Origin: CBDBND01 sp965262665
GTDB lineage: Bacteria > Pseudomonadota > Alphaproteobacteria > Rhodospirillales > Rhodospirillaceae
Direction: 5' to 3'
NCBI GenBank assembly: GCA_965262665.1
Contig: OZ253551.1
Coordinates: 1-64,000, forward strand
DNA: 64,000 nucleotides
Positions within the stretch are counted from its first letter, which is position 1, and each line of letters begins with the position of its first letter. Below are positions 9,258 through 18,623 of this stretch, one piece after another. A model generated the notes under the pieces. That model was not told where the DNA came from and ran no database searches. It worked only from the letters and a program-made list of their open reading frames with translations. The position numbers and the translations under genes were made by a program.

Positions 9258-10541
9258 CTACTCTGCCGCGATGACAACCTCGCCGCCGTTTGGCGGCACG
9301 ATGCGCAAACCCACATCGCAACTGTTGAAGGGATCGCACCCATCGGCCGATACACGCACCGTGTCTTCCAGATGCATGTTGCCCCAGCCCACTTCGTAGT
9401 AGGGCATGTCGATGGTGAAGACCATATTCTCCTGAAAGACAAATTCGCCTTGTGAACCCGGCAGCATAGGGCCAATGGGTAGCGGGTGATCGGTATGTTC
9501 CAGACCGACCGAGTGGGGCGTGCAGATGAAGAAACCGGGGAATCCCATCTTGTCCATTTCTTCGATGACCCGGCTGGTCATCTCCCGGCCTTTGACCCCT
9601 GGCTTGATCATGTCGTAGGCGATCTCACAGCCCTTACGCATGATCTGATTGCGCTTGAGCATGGCATCGGTGGGCTCACCGCAAATGGCGGTGCGCCCCA
9701 TATCACCGTGGTAATGCTTGAATTCGCAAAGACCGTCAAAGGTGATGAGCTGGTTTTCTTTCACCTTGTCTTTGCGCCGTCCCATGGAACCGGTTGAAAG
9801 GTAGACTCCCTTACCGCCGCGCTTGGCCAGTTCCGTGTTATAGGTGATCTCCAGTTCATCCTGGTCCATGCCCACGTGCAGGGAACCGATAGCAGCATTG
9901 ACGGAGTCCTCGTTCATGGCCGCCGCTTGGCGCAAAATATCCAGCTCGTCTTGAGACTTCACCATGCGGATTTCACGGAAGATGGTGGTGGCTTCGACGC
10001 CTTTTATATCGGGCAGACCGATCTGATTGAGCCACTCGATAACCCGTGGGTCGTCGATCCCCACCGTCGCTTTTTCCAGACCGGCGTCTTTGATGGCTTT
10101 CTTGAGCGCGTAGAGCGGATTGACCGCATACTTGCCCTTAAAGTCTTCAGCGAACTTGAGGTAGTCCTCGTCCGTATCGGACAAGGGTCCGTCTGTCACC
10201 GGCCATTTGATTCCCTCTTGCACTGCTTCGGGCTCTTCCACATCCGGGTCGAAGTCGCGCCGATCGGAATAAATGGGGTGGGTGTAACCACAGACATTTG
10301 GCACCCAGGTCATGTTTTTGTTTTCAAACAAGCGGAGAAGACCCACCGCCGTTTCCACCAGGGCCGCCGGTGCGTCTTCTTTTCTGGGCAGGAGCCCATA
10401 ATTGAAAAAAGTCCGCCGCATGCGCATGAGCGGACCCCAGTAATCGGTCAAATAGTAAATGTTGATCTGATTGACGGCGATGAGGCCATCGAGACCATGT
10501 TTGTCCATGACCTCGTAGGCGCGCGGTTTGTTCAAAAGCAT
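9258..10541 (-). CDS. M24-family metallopeptidase (Xaa-Pro dipeptidase / creatinase fold)
   Basis: 427 residues with the creatinase N-terminal domain (YLTDYWGPLMRMRR) and a C-terminal pita-bread domain. The metal-ligand series is complete: Asp in TFDGL, Asp in HGDMGRT, His in PHSVGLEH, Glu in MPYYEVG and Glu in MHLEDTVRV. Family members hydrolyse Xaa-Pro bonds or related C-N bonds (creatine, DMSP-like substrates in some lineages), using two divalent metals. It is the middle gene of an operon, 21 bp after the alcohol dehydrogenase and 6 bp before the TPP enzyme. That arrangement suggests hydrolysis of a small amide or peptide-like substrate rather than general peptide turnover. Confidence 0.88.
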   Translation of the reverse strand: MLLNKPRAYEVMDKHGLDGLIAVNQINIYYLTDYWGPLMRMRRTFFNYGLLPRKEDAPAALVETAVGLLRLFENKNMTWVPNVCGYTHPIYSDRRDFDPDVEEPEAVQEGIKWPVTDGPLSDTDEDYLKFAEDFKGKYAVNPLYALKKAIKDAGLEKATVGIDDPRVIEWLNQIGLPDIKGVEATTIFREIRMVKSQDELDILRQAAAMNEDSVNAAIGSLHVGMDQDELEITYNTELAKRGGKGVYLSTGSMGRRKDKVKENQLITFDGLCEFKHYHGDMGRTAICGEPTDAMLKRNQIMRKGCEIAYDMIKPGVKGREMTSRVIEEMDKMGFPGFFICTPHSVGLEHTDHPLPIGPMLPGSQGEFVFQENMVFTIDMPYYEVGWGNMHLEDTVRVSADGCDPFNSCDVGLRIVPPNGGEVVIAAE

Positions 10542-10562
10542 GGTGCTGCCTATTGGTAAGAG

Positions 10563-11693
10563 TTATTCGTCAAAGACGATGACCTGGCGCACTGTTTCGC
10601 CGGCGGCCAAGCGGTCAAAAGCGACATTGATGTCGTCCAAGGCGATGCGGTCGGACATCAGGCGATCGACCGGCAGTTTGCCGTGTTTATACAGGTCGAT
10701 GTAGTTAGGGATGTCGCGCACCGGCACACAACTGCCGAGGTAACTGCCCTTCAACGTGCGCTCTTCACCAACCAGCATGGTGGGCGGCAAGCTCACCCGC
10801 TTGTCAGGATGGGGCAATCCACCGGTGACGGTGAGGCCGCCGCGTGCGGTGATGGCCCAAGCCAGTTCGAGAGCGGGTACGGACCCGGCCATCTCAAACG
10901 CGTAATTGACACCGCCTTCGGTCAGCTTTTTAACCTGGTCCACCGCATCGGAATCGTTGGCGTTGACCGTATCGGTGGCACCCAATTGCCTGGCCAGAGC
11001 CAATTTGTCTTCACGCAGGTCAATGGCGACGATCTGTTTGGCTCCGGCCATGACCGCGCCCAGGAGTGAATTCAGACCTACACCACCCAAACCGATCACC
11101 GCCACCCGTGAGCCGGACTGCATCTGCGCCGTATTGAGAACCGCGCCGACGCCGGTAATAACAGCACAGCCGAACAGAGCCGCTTCGTCGAAAGGCAGAT
11201 CCTTATCCACTTTTACGCAGGAGTTCTGGTTGACCACGGCGTGATCGGCAAAGGCTGACACGCCCAAATGATGATGGATGTCGTCGCCGTTGCGATGAAG
11301 GCGCCGCTCGCCGGACATCAGAGTGCCACTGACATTGGCGGCGGCGGCCGGTTCGCACAAGGCCGGCCGGCCCGACCCGCAAGGTTCGCAATGGCCGCAA
11401 CTGGGGACAAAGACGAGTACAACGTGATCTCCCACCTCGAAGCGGGAGCGGCCTGGACCAATCTGTTTGACCACGCCAGCCGCTTCATGGCCCAGAGCCA
11501 TAGGTGTGGGGCGCGGCCGGTTACCGTTGATGACGGAAAGATCGGAATGACACAGCCCGGCGGCTTTAACCTGGATCAGCAATTCACCTTCGCCGGGTGG
11601 ATCGAGTTCCAGAGTTTCGATCTTCAAAGGCCGACTTTCGGCATAGGGCGTAGCCGCCCCCATTTCATGCAAAACGGCAGCTCGAATTTGCAT
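10563..11693 (-). CDS. Zinc-dependent alcohol dehydrogenase (MDR superfamily, class III-like)
   Basis: 376 residues from MQIRAAVLHE; an upstream in-frame ATG at 11705 would add only MEGR. Catalytic zinc ligands are Cys in GLCHSD, His in GHEAAG and Cys in FGCAVITG. The structural-zinc lobe has four cysteines in CGHCEPCGSGRPALC. The Rossmann motif is GLGGVGLNSLLGA, followed by an acidic ADDLR-like residue (VAIDLRED) indicating NAD preference. It oxidises an alcohol or hydroxymethyl adduct in the cytosol. It heads the minus-strand operon with the M24 peptidase and TPP enzyme. It is divergent from a TRAP receptor gene, so the 100-bp gap should hold promoters for both. Confidence 0.88.
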   Translation of the reverse strand: MQIRAAVLHEMGAATPYAESRPLKIETLELDPPGEGELLIQVKAAGLCHSDLSVINGNRPRPTPMALGHEAAGVVKQIGPGRSRFEVGDHVVLVFVPSCGHCEPCGSGRPALCEPAAAANVSGTLMSGERRLHRNGDDIHHHLGVSAFADHAVVNQNSCVKVDKDLPFDEAALFGCAVITGVGAVLNTAQMQSGSRVAVIGLGGVGLNSLLGAVMAGAKQIVAIDLREDKLALARQLGATDTVNANDSDAVDQVKKLTEGGVNYAFEMAGSVPALELAWAITARGGLTVTGGLPHPDKRVSLPPTMLVGEERTLKGSYLGSCVPVRDIPNYIDLYKHGKLPVDRLMSDRIALDDINVAFDRLAAGETVRQVIVFDE

Positions 11694-11797
11694 GCGTCCC
11701 TCCAAAAATTGGTGCCGCGACTTGATTGCGCGGTTTTATGAAACGGCATTGTAGACGGTCTCGACCCCATGCCAAGATCAACTGTCTATACCTGCAC

Positions 11798-12835
11798 ATG
11801 TCAGAATCTATGCATTCCTTCTCTTGGTATATTGCTTTGGTGCTGTTGTTCGGCGTGGTTCTGTTTCTCGCCGTCCCCAGCGAAGGGGCCGAGGAAGAGT
11901 ATTTCGGCACTGTGGGTGCAGCAACGTATCCAGGCGATATCGGCGAGAAAATCTGGCTCGATTATGAACAGGAAGTCGCACGTCAGTCTGGCGGAGCAAT
12001 AAAACTCCGCATGCTCATCCGGGGTGAAACGGGCAATGAGGATAACCGCATGCTCGCATTAGCGCGGGGCCGTGTGCATATCTCCAGCTTTAGCGATTCC
12101 GGTATGTCCCGGATGGTGCCGGAGTTTGGGCTCTTATCCGCACCCTTTCTCTTTGACACCCTGGATGAAGTGCATTTCATCGCTGACAATTTTCTCAGGG
12201 AGCCATTCGCTGCGCTGGCAAAAGAAAGAGGGTTAGTCGTACTCAATTGGCAAGACTTGGGCTGGCTGAACATCTATGGCGACAAACCTCTTCTGACTCC
12301 CAACGACACGGATGGTTACCGTATGAGATCGCTTCAGTCTGACGCGTCAATTTTGTTCCTCCAGGCCATTGGCGCCGATGTGATTCTAATTCAACGCACG
12401 GAACTGGTTACCAGTTTGCAAACCGGTTTAGTGGAAGGTGGCGAATCCACCTTGGTTCTCTACGCGACCGGGGGAGAAGCGGAATACGCCAAACATATGA
12501 CCCGCACTCAACATGCCCGCCAGTTCGGCTTCAGCGTGGTCAACGGTCGCTGGTTTGACCGGTTGGACGGAAGACAACAGGAAATTCTAACGGTAGGCTT
12601 CGAGCCAGAGTCCGTCCAACGCCAGTTGGCGCTTGATCTGCTGAAAGACGAAGAACAACGCCTCAAGGAAATGGGCGCAACAGTGCACGATCTAACGGCG
12701 GACCAGCGTGCAGTTTTTCGGCAACGGGCGATCGCTAATCAAAACACGTTGGTGAACACCATCGGCGGCAAGGCCCAAGAGATCATGGACCGCATCCAGG
12801 CCGGCCGCGCTGCGTTTGCTAGACAGGGATCTTAA
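11798..12835 (+). CDS. TRAP-transporter solute-binding protein (DctP family), orphan
   Basis: 345 residues from MSESMHSFSW (alternative ATG 11810). A hydrophobic signal segment (WYIALVLLFGVVLFLAVP) precedes the mature region. The DctP core has the typical LIRGETGNEDNRMLALARGRVHIS block, the APFLFDTLDEVHF motif and a YRMRSLQSD strand with the substrate-carboxylate arginine. It would bind an organic acid in the periplasm and deliver it to DctQM permeases. No dctQ or dctM is in the window, so it is an orphan here. It is divergent from the alcohol dehydrogenase operon, which may hint at a shared substrate. Its 3' end overlaps a convergent hypothetical gene. Confidence 0.85.
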   Translation: MSESMHSFSWYIALVLLFGVVLFLAVPSEGAEEEYFGTVGAATYPGDIGEKIWLDYEQEVARQSGGAIKLRMLIRGETGNEDNRMLALARGRVHISSFSDSGMSRMVPEFGLLSAPFLFDTLDEVHFIADNFLREPFAALAKERGLVVLNWQDLGWLNIYGDKPLLTPNDTDGYRMRSLQSDASILFLQAIGADVILIQRTELVTSLQTGLVEGGESTLVLYATGGEAEYAKHMTRTQHARQFGFSVVNGRWFDRLDGRQQEILTVGFEPESVQRQLALDLLKDEEQRLKEMGATVHDLTADQRAVFRQRAIANQNTLVNTIGGKAQEIMDRIQAGRAAFARQGS

Positions 12836-13213
12836 AAAAAACCAGTCAGCTTTTTCCATGTCGGCGAACTTGGTGATGAGAGCGCTGTACTCGGCTTCCA
12901 CATCCGCAGACTCGTCGGTTTCCCTGGTCGCCGGGATAATGCGAAACACCCGATTCAACATTGCAGTGCGCCATGCTTCCCGTTCATCTTCAATGTCTTC
13001 CTCGGGCTGATAACCTTCGATCTCTTCTGGTGTCGCCACCCGGCCCATGGCAGCCAGCCGTTCATGGGTGTCCAGGCGTTCTTTAACGATGGACACCTCG
13101 CCGACCCGGGCAACGATCATGGAAACCAGTTTGTCGGAGTCTGACGATTCCAAGAAAAAGGGCCGCCGTCCTTTGGCAACGCGTTGCCGTGGTTTCCTCT
13201 TTTTATCCGCCAT
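12692..13213 (-). CDS. Hypothetical charged protein with suspicious antisense C-terminal extension
   Basis: The 173-codon frame starts MADKKRKPRQR and has a basic N-terminus and an acidic middle (EEIEGYQPEEDIEDERE). No family is recognised. The first 125 or so residues look like a real protein. The last 48 are the antisense of the TRAP receptor 3' end. On the coding strand an 8-T run lies at 12834-12841; with 7 T the frame would stop immediately after ...ADWFF. The natural gene therefore probably ends near 12832, and the long overlap comes from a homopolymer change. It is divergent from the methyltransferase at 13320. Confidence 0.5.
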   Translation of the reverse strand: MADKKRKPRQRVAKGRRPFFLESSDSDKLVSMIVARVGEVSIVKERLDTHERLAAMGRVATPEEIEGYQPEEDIEDEREAWRTAMLNRVFRIIPATRETDESADVEAEYSALITKFADMEKADWFFLRSLSSKRSAAGLDAVHDLLGLAADGVHQRVLISDRPLPKNCTLVRR

Positions 13214-13319
13214 TTGGTACCCCCCGTCTGTCGCTCTTAGGCTGTATCCTTTGTCCTTTAAGAGGTATTATGGGACCACAGTCCTGACAAGGCCAAGTAC
13301 ACGCACCCGGAGAGCCTTC

Positions 13320-14435
13320 ATGCGCAACAATTCCGACCACGCCATGTTCCCTGAAGCCACCCATGAAGAGCAATCGGCGCAGAATTTTATCAAGACATTG
13401 CGGGTGTTTTCATCCCGCAATTTTCATGGCGGCAACAATGCCATCATCTCGGAGAAACTGCTGTCTCAGCGCGATGACGGGTCTTGCCCATCCCGCCGTG
13501 AGATGCGGGAAGCCTTGGAAAACGAGCCCCACAACAAGTGGTGGAGCTCGATAATGCGCACCACCCAGGAAATGCTTTACGACACCGTCGGCCCGACAAT
13601 CGAACGGCAACTGCCGGAACTGGTTGAGCGGGCCAAGTCCTTCAAAGGCAAGCTTGGCTCGTTGACCTTGGACGACAGTGTCGAAGTGCCGCCGTACCTT
13701 TCGGCCGTGGATATGCACTGCAAACCCGGCAGCTATCAGCAGGAAATGGTTGAGGACGACGTTTTCGCCGGAGCGGAATTTGATCGCACCTTTCGGCTTT
13801 ATTCCATGGGCGGTTTAGGACCCAACCTGGACGACATGGGCCATACTCTTGTTGCCTGGATGAAAAACCACTTCGGGGATGTCGGCCCGCGCCGTATTCT
13901 CGACATGAGTTGCACTGTAGGCCACTCCACCCTGCCCTATTGCGATCACTTCCCCGAAGCGGAGATTCACGCCATCGATGTGGCGGCGACGTGTTTGCGT
14001 TACGGCCATGCCCGCGCCGTCGCCATGGGCAAGGACGTACATTTCTCGCAACAGAACGCGGAACACACCAATTTCGAAGATGAAAGTTTTGACCTCATCG
14101 TTTCCCACGCCATCATGCACGAAACCTCCCGGCGTGCCATCCGGGCCATCTACAAGGAATGTTATCGCCTGCTCGCCCCCGGCGGTCTGATGATCCATAT
14201 GGACGGCATCACACCGGACAAACCCTTCGATAAATACTATTCCGACTGGATGGCGATCAATAACAACGAGCCTTATCTCGGCACCGTGCAAGACGAAGAC
14301 TTTGTCGGAATTTGTGAACAAGCCGGGTTTGAGACCGACAAGATTCAATTGGGCGAAGGCATTCCCCAGTTCCAAGGTAAACCGACGGACGACAAACCGG
14401 TTTACGGTTACCTGGTCATCAGTGCGCAAAAGTGA
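13320..14435 (+). CDS. Class I SAM-dependent methyltransferase with N-terminal extension
   Basis: 371 residues from ATG 13320, preceded by GGAGAG. The open frame extends upstream, but that part overlaps the divergent gene and lacks a start signal. The C-terminal half is a Rossmann methyltransferase: ILDMSCTVGHSTLPY (motif I, G-x-G-like), EIHAIDVAA (motif II acid), QQNAEHTNFEDESFDLIVSH (motif III/IV) and YRLLAPGGLMIHMDG (motif V). About 160 residues of unassigned, mostly helical sequence precede it. The class-11-like signature suggests methylation of a small molecule. It sits 21 bp before a GTG-started TRAP receptor and may be co-transcribed with it. Confidence 0.78.
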   Translation: MRNNSDHAMFPEATHEEQSAQNFIKTLRVFSSRNFHGGNNAIISEKLLSQRDDGSCPSRREMREALENEPHNKWWSSIMRTTQEMLYDTVGPTIERQLPELVERAKSFKGKLGSLTLDDSVEVPPYLSAVDMHCKPGSYQQEMVEDDVFAGAEFDRTFRLYSMGGLGPNLDDMGHTLVAWMKNHFGDVGPRRILDMSCTVGHSTLPYCDHFPEAEIHAIDVAATCLRYGHARAVAMGKDVHFSQQNAEHTNFEDESFDLIVSHAIMHETSRRAIRAIYKECYRLLAPGGLMIHMDGITPDKPFDKYYSDWMAINNNEPYLGTVQDEDFVGICEQAGFETDKIQLGEGIPQFQGKPTDDKPVYGYLVISAQK

Positions 14436-14456
14436 TCTGACACCGAATCTCTTGTC

Positions 14457-15494
14457 GTGAGTTTTCGTTTTCTTTTGATCCCACTTTTGTGTGGGGTGTC
14501 TTTCTGCGTTCCGCCTCTATCGCTGCGCGCAGAGACCATCAACGTGGTCTCCTTGGTTCCCGGTGAAGGTCAACTGCGTGACAAATTCATGGTTACGGAA
14601 AAGAAGCTGGAACAACATTTCGGTGACGGCACCGATGTCATTTTATTGATCGACGGTCGGGTCGGCACCGAAGAAAGCATGATTGCCACGGTGCGCCGTG
14701 GCCGGGCCCAGTTATCCATGCTCAGCACGCCGGGCACGTCTGCGGCCATACCGGAGCTCAGTTTCTTGATGGCTCCGTTCCTGTTCGATTCATTCGAAGA
14801 AGCTGATTTTGTATTGGACAATTACGTCACGGATTTGGTTAAGGAGCTGTTTGACGCAAAAGGACTGCACTTTATCCAGTGGATCGATTCCGGATGGTTT
14901 AATGTCTTTTCCCTATCTCCGGTTAGAACGCCAAACGACATCAAAGACAGGCGCATGCGGGCGGCGGGCGGACCAGCCGCGCGGGTATTTCTGCAGGAAG
15001 CGGGCGCCGACGTGGCACAACTGCCCTTTGCCGATCTGGTGCCGGGTTTACAAACAGGCCTTTTGAGTGGGGGTGCCACCAACACGCCGATGTACTGCAC
15101 CGTCGCTTTGTATGAGCTTGCGCCTTACATCACCTTGACCCGCCACGGCATTAATCCCGGCGCCATCTTTGCCAACAAGCAATGGTTCGACCGCCTGTCC
15201 CCGGAAAGCCAGGCCATTGTCATGGAGGGAATCTCACCGACCCCCGTCATTCGCGCCGACGTGCGTCAAGAAGGGCGTGAAGCGTTGGAATTTTCTCAAG
15301 CGCAAGGGGCGATCATCATCAACTTGACGTCTGAAGAACGGCAGCAGTGGATCGATACCACATCCGAAAGTCAGCGCATCCTTATTGAAGAAATCGGGGA
15401 AAGGACGGCGGAATTGTATGATCTCATTCAGGCGGGGAAATCCGCTTTTGCTGCATCGATGGCGGACTCGGGCGACGCCAAAGCTTCGCGGTAA
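14457..15494 (+). CDS. TRAP-transporter solute-binding protein (DctP family), orphan
   Basis: 345 residues from GTG 14457. The signal peptide is FRFLLIPLLCGVSFCVPPLSLRA, with likely cleavage after Ala. The mature DctP core has LLIDGRVGTEESMIATVRRG, APFLFDSFEEADFVLD and a DRRMRAAGGPAARVF strand carrying the carboxylate-binding arginine. It acts in the periplasm. It is related to the receptors at 11798 and 23117; none has permease genes alongside. Its last 67 bp overlap the convergent EamA transporter gene. The ligand is unknown, probably an organic acid. Confidence 0.85.
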   Translation: MSFRFLLIPLLCGVSFCVPPLSLRAETINVVSLVPGEGQLRDKFMVTEKKLEQHFGDGTDVILLIDGRVGTEESMIATVRRGRAQLSMLSTPGTSAAIPELSFLMAPFLFDSFEEADFVLDNYVTDLVKELFDAKGLHFIQWIDSGWFNVFSLSPVRTPNDIKDRRMRAAGGPAARVFLQEAGADVAQLPFADLVPGLQTGLLSGGATNTPMYCTVALYELAPYITLTRHGINPGAIFANKQWFDRLSPESQAIVMEGISPTPVIRADVRQEGREALEFSQAQGAIIINLTSEERQQWIDTTSESQRILIEEIGERTAELYDLIQAGKSAFAASMADSGDAKASR

Positions 15495-16342
15495 ACCACA
15501 AAGATTCCAGCGGACGCGATAAGACACATACCGACCACGGTCCATTGGTCCGGCAATTCGTCGAACAAGGCGTAACCCAATATCACGGCCCAGATTAGCC
15601 CGGTGTATTCCAACGGCGCCAGCACCGGCGGTGAGGCATAGCGAAACGCCAGCGTCAATGTCACATGGCCGATGCCGGCGCAAACCCCGACGAAAATCAT
15701 GGCGGACCAGGCTCCGACCGTGGGCGCCGTCCAGTCCAACGGACTCAGCGCACCGGAGATGATGAAAATACCGAACAAGGGGTAATAGGTGAGCGCCGCA
15801 AGGGTTTCTTTATCCCGGTTGGCCCGGCTGGACAGAACGTAAAGGGCGTAACCAAGGGCCACCATTACTACCAAAAGCGCCACTGGATTAAAGACGCCAG
15901 TCCCGGGCCGGACAATGATAAGCATGCCGGTGAATCCAGCGACGACGGCGATCCACCGGCGCATCCCCACGTGTTCTTTTAGAAGCAGCCCAGAAAGTGC
16001 CGTGATCAGCAATGGCGAGATCATGACGATGGCGCCGACGTCGGCTAGTTTCATACGACCCAAGGCGAAAAACCAAGCAAAGCCGATAATGATCAGAAGA
16101 AATGCGCGCCATACATGAACCCAGGGCCGTTGAGTGCGCAGTGCATTGAGACCGCCGTCGGACCTGATCACCGGGGCCAAAACGATCATCGCCGCAACGC
16201 TGCGAATGAAGTTGATTTGCTGGATGCTGTAGTCGGCCACCGCCCATTTCACCGCCGCATCCATGGCGGTCATTGTGAACATAGCCGTTAAGATCAGAAT
16301 AACCCCGAGAGGTTTGTTTTCCGTGCTCGGCTGAGCGGTCAT
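15428..16342 (-). CDS. EamA/DMT-family inner-membrane transporter
   Basis: 304 residues with ten predicted hydrophobic segments in two EamA repeats. The first starts VILILTAMFTMTAMDAAVKW. Each repeat ends with a Gly/Pro-rich helix, as in GFTGMLIIVRPG and in EYTGLIWAVILGYALFDELPD. The drug/metabolite transporter superfamily exports amino acids, nucleotides or other metabolites by proton exchange; no substrate can be assigned. ATG 16342 lies 71 bp from the oppositely oriented FkbM gene. Its 3' end overlaps the TRAP receptor 3' end by 67 bp, a convergent overlap that looks natural because both C-termini are in good family register. Confidence 0.85.
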   Translation of the reverse strand: MTAQPSTENKPLGVILILTAMFTMTAMDAAVKWAVADYSIQQINFIRSVAAMIVLAPVIRSDGGLNALRTQRPWVHVWRAFLLIIIGFAWFFALGRMKLADVGAIVMISPLLITALSGLLLKEHVGMRRWIAVVAGFTGMLIIVRPGTGVFNPVALLVVMVALGYALYVLSSRANRDKETLAALTYYPLFGIFIISGALSPLDWTAPTVGAWSAMIFVGVCAGIGHVTLTLAFRYASPPVLAPLEYTGLIWAVILGYALFDELPDQWTVVGMCLIASAGIFVVYREALASPESAIDAAKADFPA

Positions 16343-16412
16343 TCTTCACACCTTAACAGGCCATCAGACAACCGCTGTGGTACACGCCGGACCGTGCTAT
16401 CACAAGACTCTG

Positions 16413-17167
16413 ATGTCCGAGCCTGACTCCTTCGAGCCACCGTTTTCCATCGGTGAAAGACTGAAGTTCAGTCTGATACCGCCGGGTCTGTATGCGCACT
16501 ATCTCGTGCGTAAAAACTTGCACCGTGGCGAGCCTGAACTGAAATTCCTCTCCGAGATCGTACCCCGGGACAGGATCGCCGTTGATGTGGGCGCCAACAA
16601 AGGTGTGTACACCCGTATTCTGGCGGAACTTGTTACCCATGTGCATGCGTTCGAGCCCAACCCTAAGGCGTATCGCTGGTTGAACCGTGCGTTGCCGGAA
16701 AACGTAACGGCTCATCAATTGGCTTTGTCAAACCACGACGGCAACGGAAATCTTTACATTCCCAAAAAGGCCAGGGATATTCCAACCAGATGGCCTCTAT
16801 GAACACAAACAAGGCAACTGCACCCCATGGTGTGGTTGAGGTCCAAACCCGGACACTGGACTCCTGCGCCTTAACCAATGTCGGGTTCATCAAGATTGAC
16901 GTGGAAGGTTACGAGGCGGAAGTGCTGGCCGGCGCTAGGGGAACGATCCAGCATTTCCGGCCGACGCTGTTGATCGAAATTGAAGAGCGGCACACAGGAT
17001 GTCCCTTGAGGGACTCTATCGGTGAGATCGAATCCTTAGGGTATCGCGCACATTTTCTAAGAGATCACGCACTACACAGCATAGAAGACTTTGACGTGTC
17101 ACGGCATCACACCGCACCCACTTCGCCGTTGGACTATGTCTTCAACTTTGTTTTCTTACCTAGTTGA
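16413..17167 (+). pseudogene. FkbM-family methyltransferase, single-base frameshift
   Basis: From ATG 16413 the frame encodes an FkbM domain with AVDVGANKGVYTRIL (SAM loop) and VHAFEPNPKAY (acidic motif II). It then shifts at an A5 run near 16767-16771. The first frame ends ...KKARDIPTRWPL at 16802. The continuing frame resumes through QMASMNTNKATAPHG and the hallmark FIKIDVEGYEAEVLAGA to 17167. One extra A would give a continuous KKGQGYSNQMASMN. The restored protein would be about 250 residues, normal for the family. FkbM proteins methylate sugar hydroxyls or similar targets. It is either a true frameshift or a sequencing indel. Confidence 0.8.
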
Positions 17168-17322
17168 TACAGAAATTGGGTGTGGACGGTTCATCCGCGG
17201 GCTGTTAAAGCAAACCCATGATCGGCAGGAACATCATTGCACGAATTATTGACCCGGCTCTTTAAGGAGAGTCGGGCGCCAGCCGTGTAGTGCATCCACA
17301 ATCCGTTAGAAGATCGTCGATC

Positions 17323-18540
17323 ATGAGTCTCACCTTCGCTGATATCAAAGAAACTGCTGCGCGCATTGCCGATGGTATAGTCCGCACGCCGTGCCTGGAC
17401 TCTGAAGCTCTGTCCCATCGATTGGGCACTGCCATTGTCGTCAAGTATGAAAACCTGCAGTACACCGGTGCGTTCAAGGCCCGCGGGGCATTGTCCCGAC
17501 TCCTGAACTTGGAAGACGATGAAAAGAAGCGCGGTGTCGTCGCCATGTCCGCTGGCAACCACGCCCAGGGGGTCGCTTTTCAAGCCGGCCGATTGGGCAT
17601 TCCGGCCACCATCGTCATGCCCAAAGGCACACCCTTCGTCAAAGTACGCAAGACGACCGAATACGGCGCCCAGGTCAAACTGGAAGGCGACACCCTCGAG
17701 GACGCTGCCGCACACGCCAACCATTTATCCAAGGACAACGGACTCGCCTTCATTCATCCCTATGATGATGAAAGGGTGATGGCCGGACAGGGTACCATTG
17801 CGCTGGAAATGATTGAGGATCATCCGGACCTAGATGTCTTGCTGGTGCCGGTTGGCGGTGGTGGATTGATTGCCGGCTGTGCGATTGCGGCGAAGGGCAT
17901 GAAACCGAAGATCGACATCATCGGTGTAGAGCCTGACCTTTATCCGTCCCTGTCCAACGCCTTGCACAACGCCAGCCAACCCTGTGAGGGTTCGACCATA
18001 GGCGAAGGCATTGCAGTCAAGACCGCAGGCGCCAAGCCCTTGCCCTACATTCAGGAGCACGTCAGTGACGTGGTGACGGTGTCGGAAACCAGCATGGAGC
18101 GAGCCGTGTCCATGTTTCTGTCCCGTGACAAAGTGGTGGCGGAAGGCGCCGGTGCCGCCGGCCTAGCCGCCCTGATCGAGCATCCTGAAAAGTTCGCGGG
18201 CAAGCGTGTCGGTTTGATTTTGTCGGGCGGCAATATCGATGCGCGAATGATGTCGTCCATTCTCATGCGCGATCTAGTGCGGTTGGGTCAGGTGCTGACC
18301 TTGTCCATCGCCATGCCCGACAAACCGGGACAACTGTACGCCGTTGCCGGGATTTGCGCTGAAATGGGCGCCAACGTTTTGGAAGTGGCCCACACCCGTT
18401 TTGCCATGGACTTGTCTGCCAGTGCCGCCCGGCTCAACATCACCATCGAGACCCGGGGCGAGGACCATGCGCAAAGCGTGGTCGAGCGCTTAAAAGAAGC
18501 CGGTTTCACCATACAGATCAAGGACCCCACTGCGCCTTAA
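17323..18540 (+). CDS. Threonine ammonia-lyase (catabolic/ACT-containing type)
   Basis: 405 residues from ATG 17323; an upstream GTG/ATG extension is not needed. PLP enzyme of fold type II: Schiff-base Lys in YTGAFKARGA, the Asn-binding loop SAGNHAQG, the glycine-rich phosphate loop PVGGGGLIAG and a C-terminal LSGGNIDARM. Residues from about 325 on form an ACT-like regulatory domain (PDKPGQLYAVAGICAEMGANV). It converts threonine to 2-oxobutanoate and ammonia in the cytosol, feeding isoleucine synthesis or threonine catabolism. The short length and single ACT domain fit the 400-residue class rather than the 510-residue biosynthetic IlvA. No regulator or ilv operon is adjacent. Confidence 0.9.
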   Translation: MSLTFADIKETAARIADGIVRTPCLDSEALSHRLGTAIVVKYENLQYTGAFKARGALSRLLNLEDDEKKRGVVAMSAGNHAQGVAFQAGRLGIPATIVMPKGTPFVKVRKTTEYGAQVKLEGDTLEDAAAHANHLSKDNGLAFIHPYDDERVMAGQGTIALEMIEDHPDLDVLLVPVGGGGLIAGCAIAAKGMKPKIDIIGVEPDLYPSLSNALHNASQPCEGSTIGEGIAVKTAGAKPLPYIQEHVSDVVTVSETSMERAVSMFLSRDKVVAEGAGAAGLAALIEHPEKFAGKRVGLILSGGNIDARMMSSILMRDLVRLGQVLTLSIAMPDKPGQLYAVAGICAEMGANVLEVAHTRFAMDLSASAARLNITIETRGEDHAQSVVERLKEAGFTIQIKDPTAP

Positions 18541-18623
18541 CGCGACCTGACATTGGCGTAACCGTTGCTGCGATCCTTTCCTCTGTGACAAGCTCATCCC
18601 TTCAAAACCGAGAAGGACGCACG

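Noticed and set aside
9258..10541. DMSP lyase DddP
   Set aside because: DddP is also an M24-fold enzyme, but the sequence around the ligands and the overall length and N-terminus do not match what I know of DddP.
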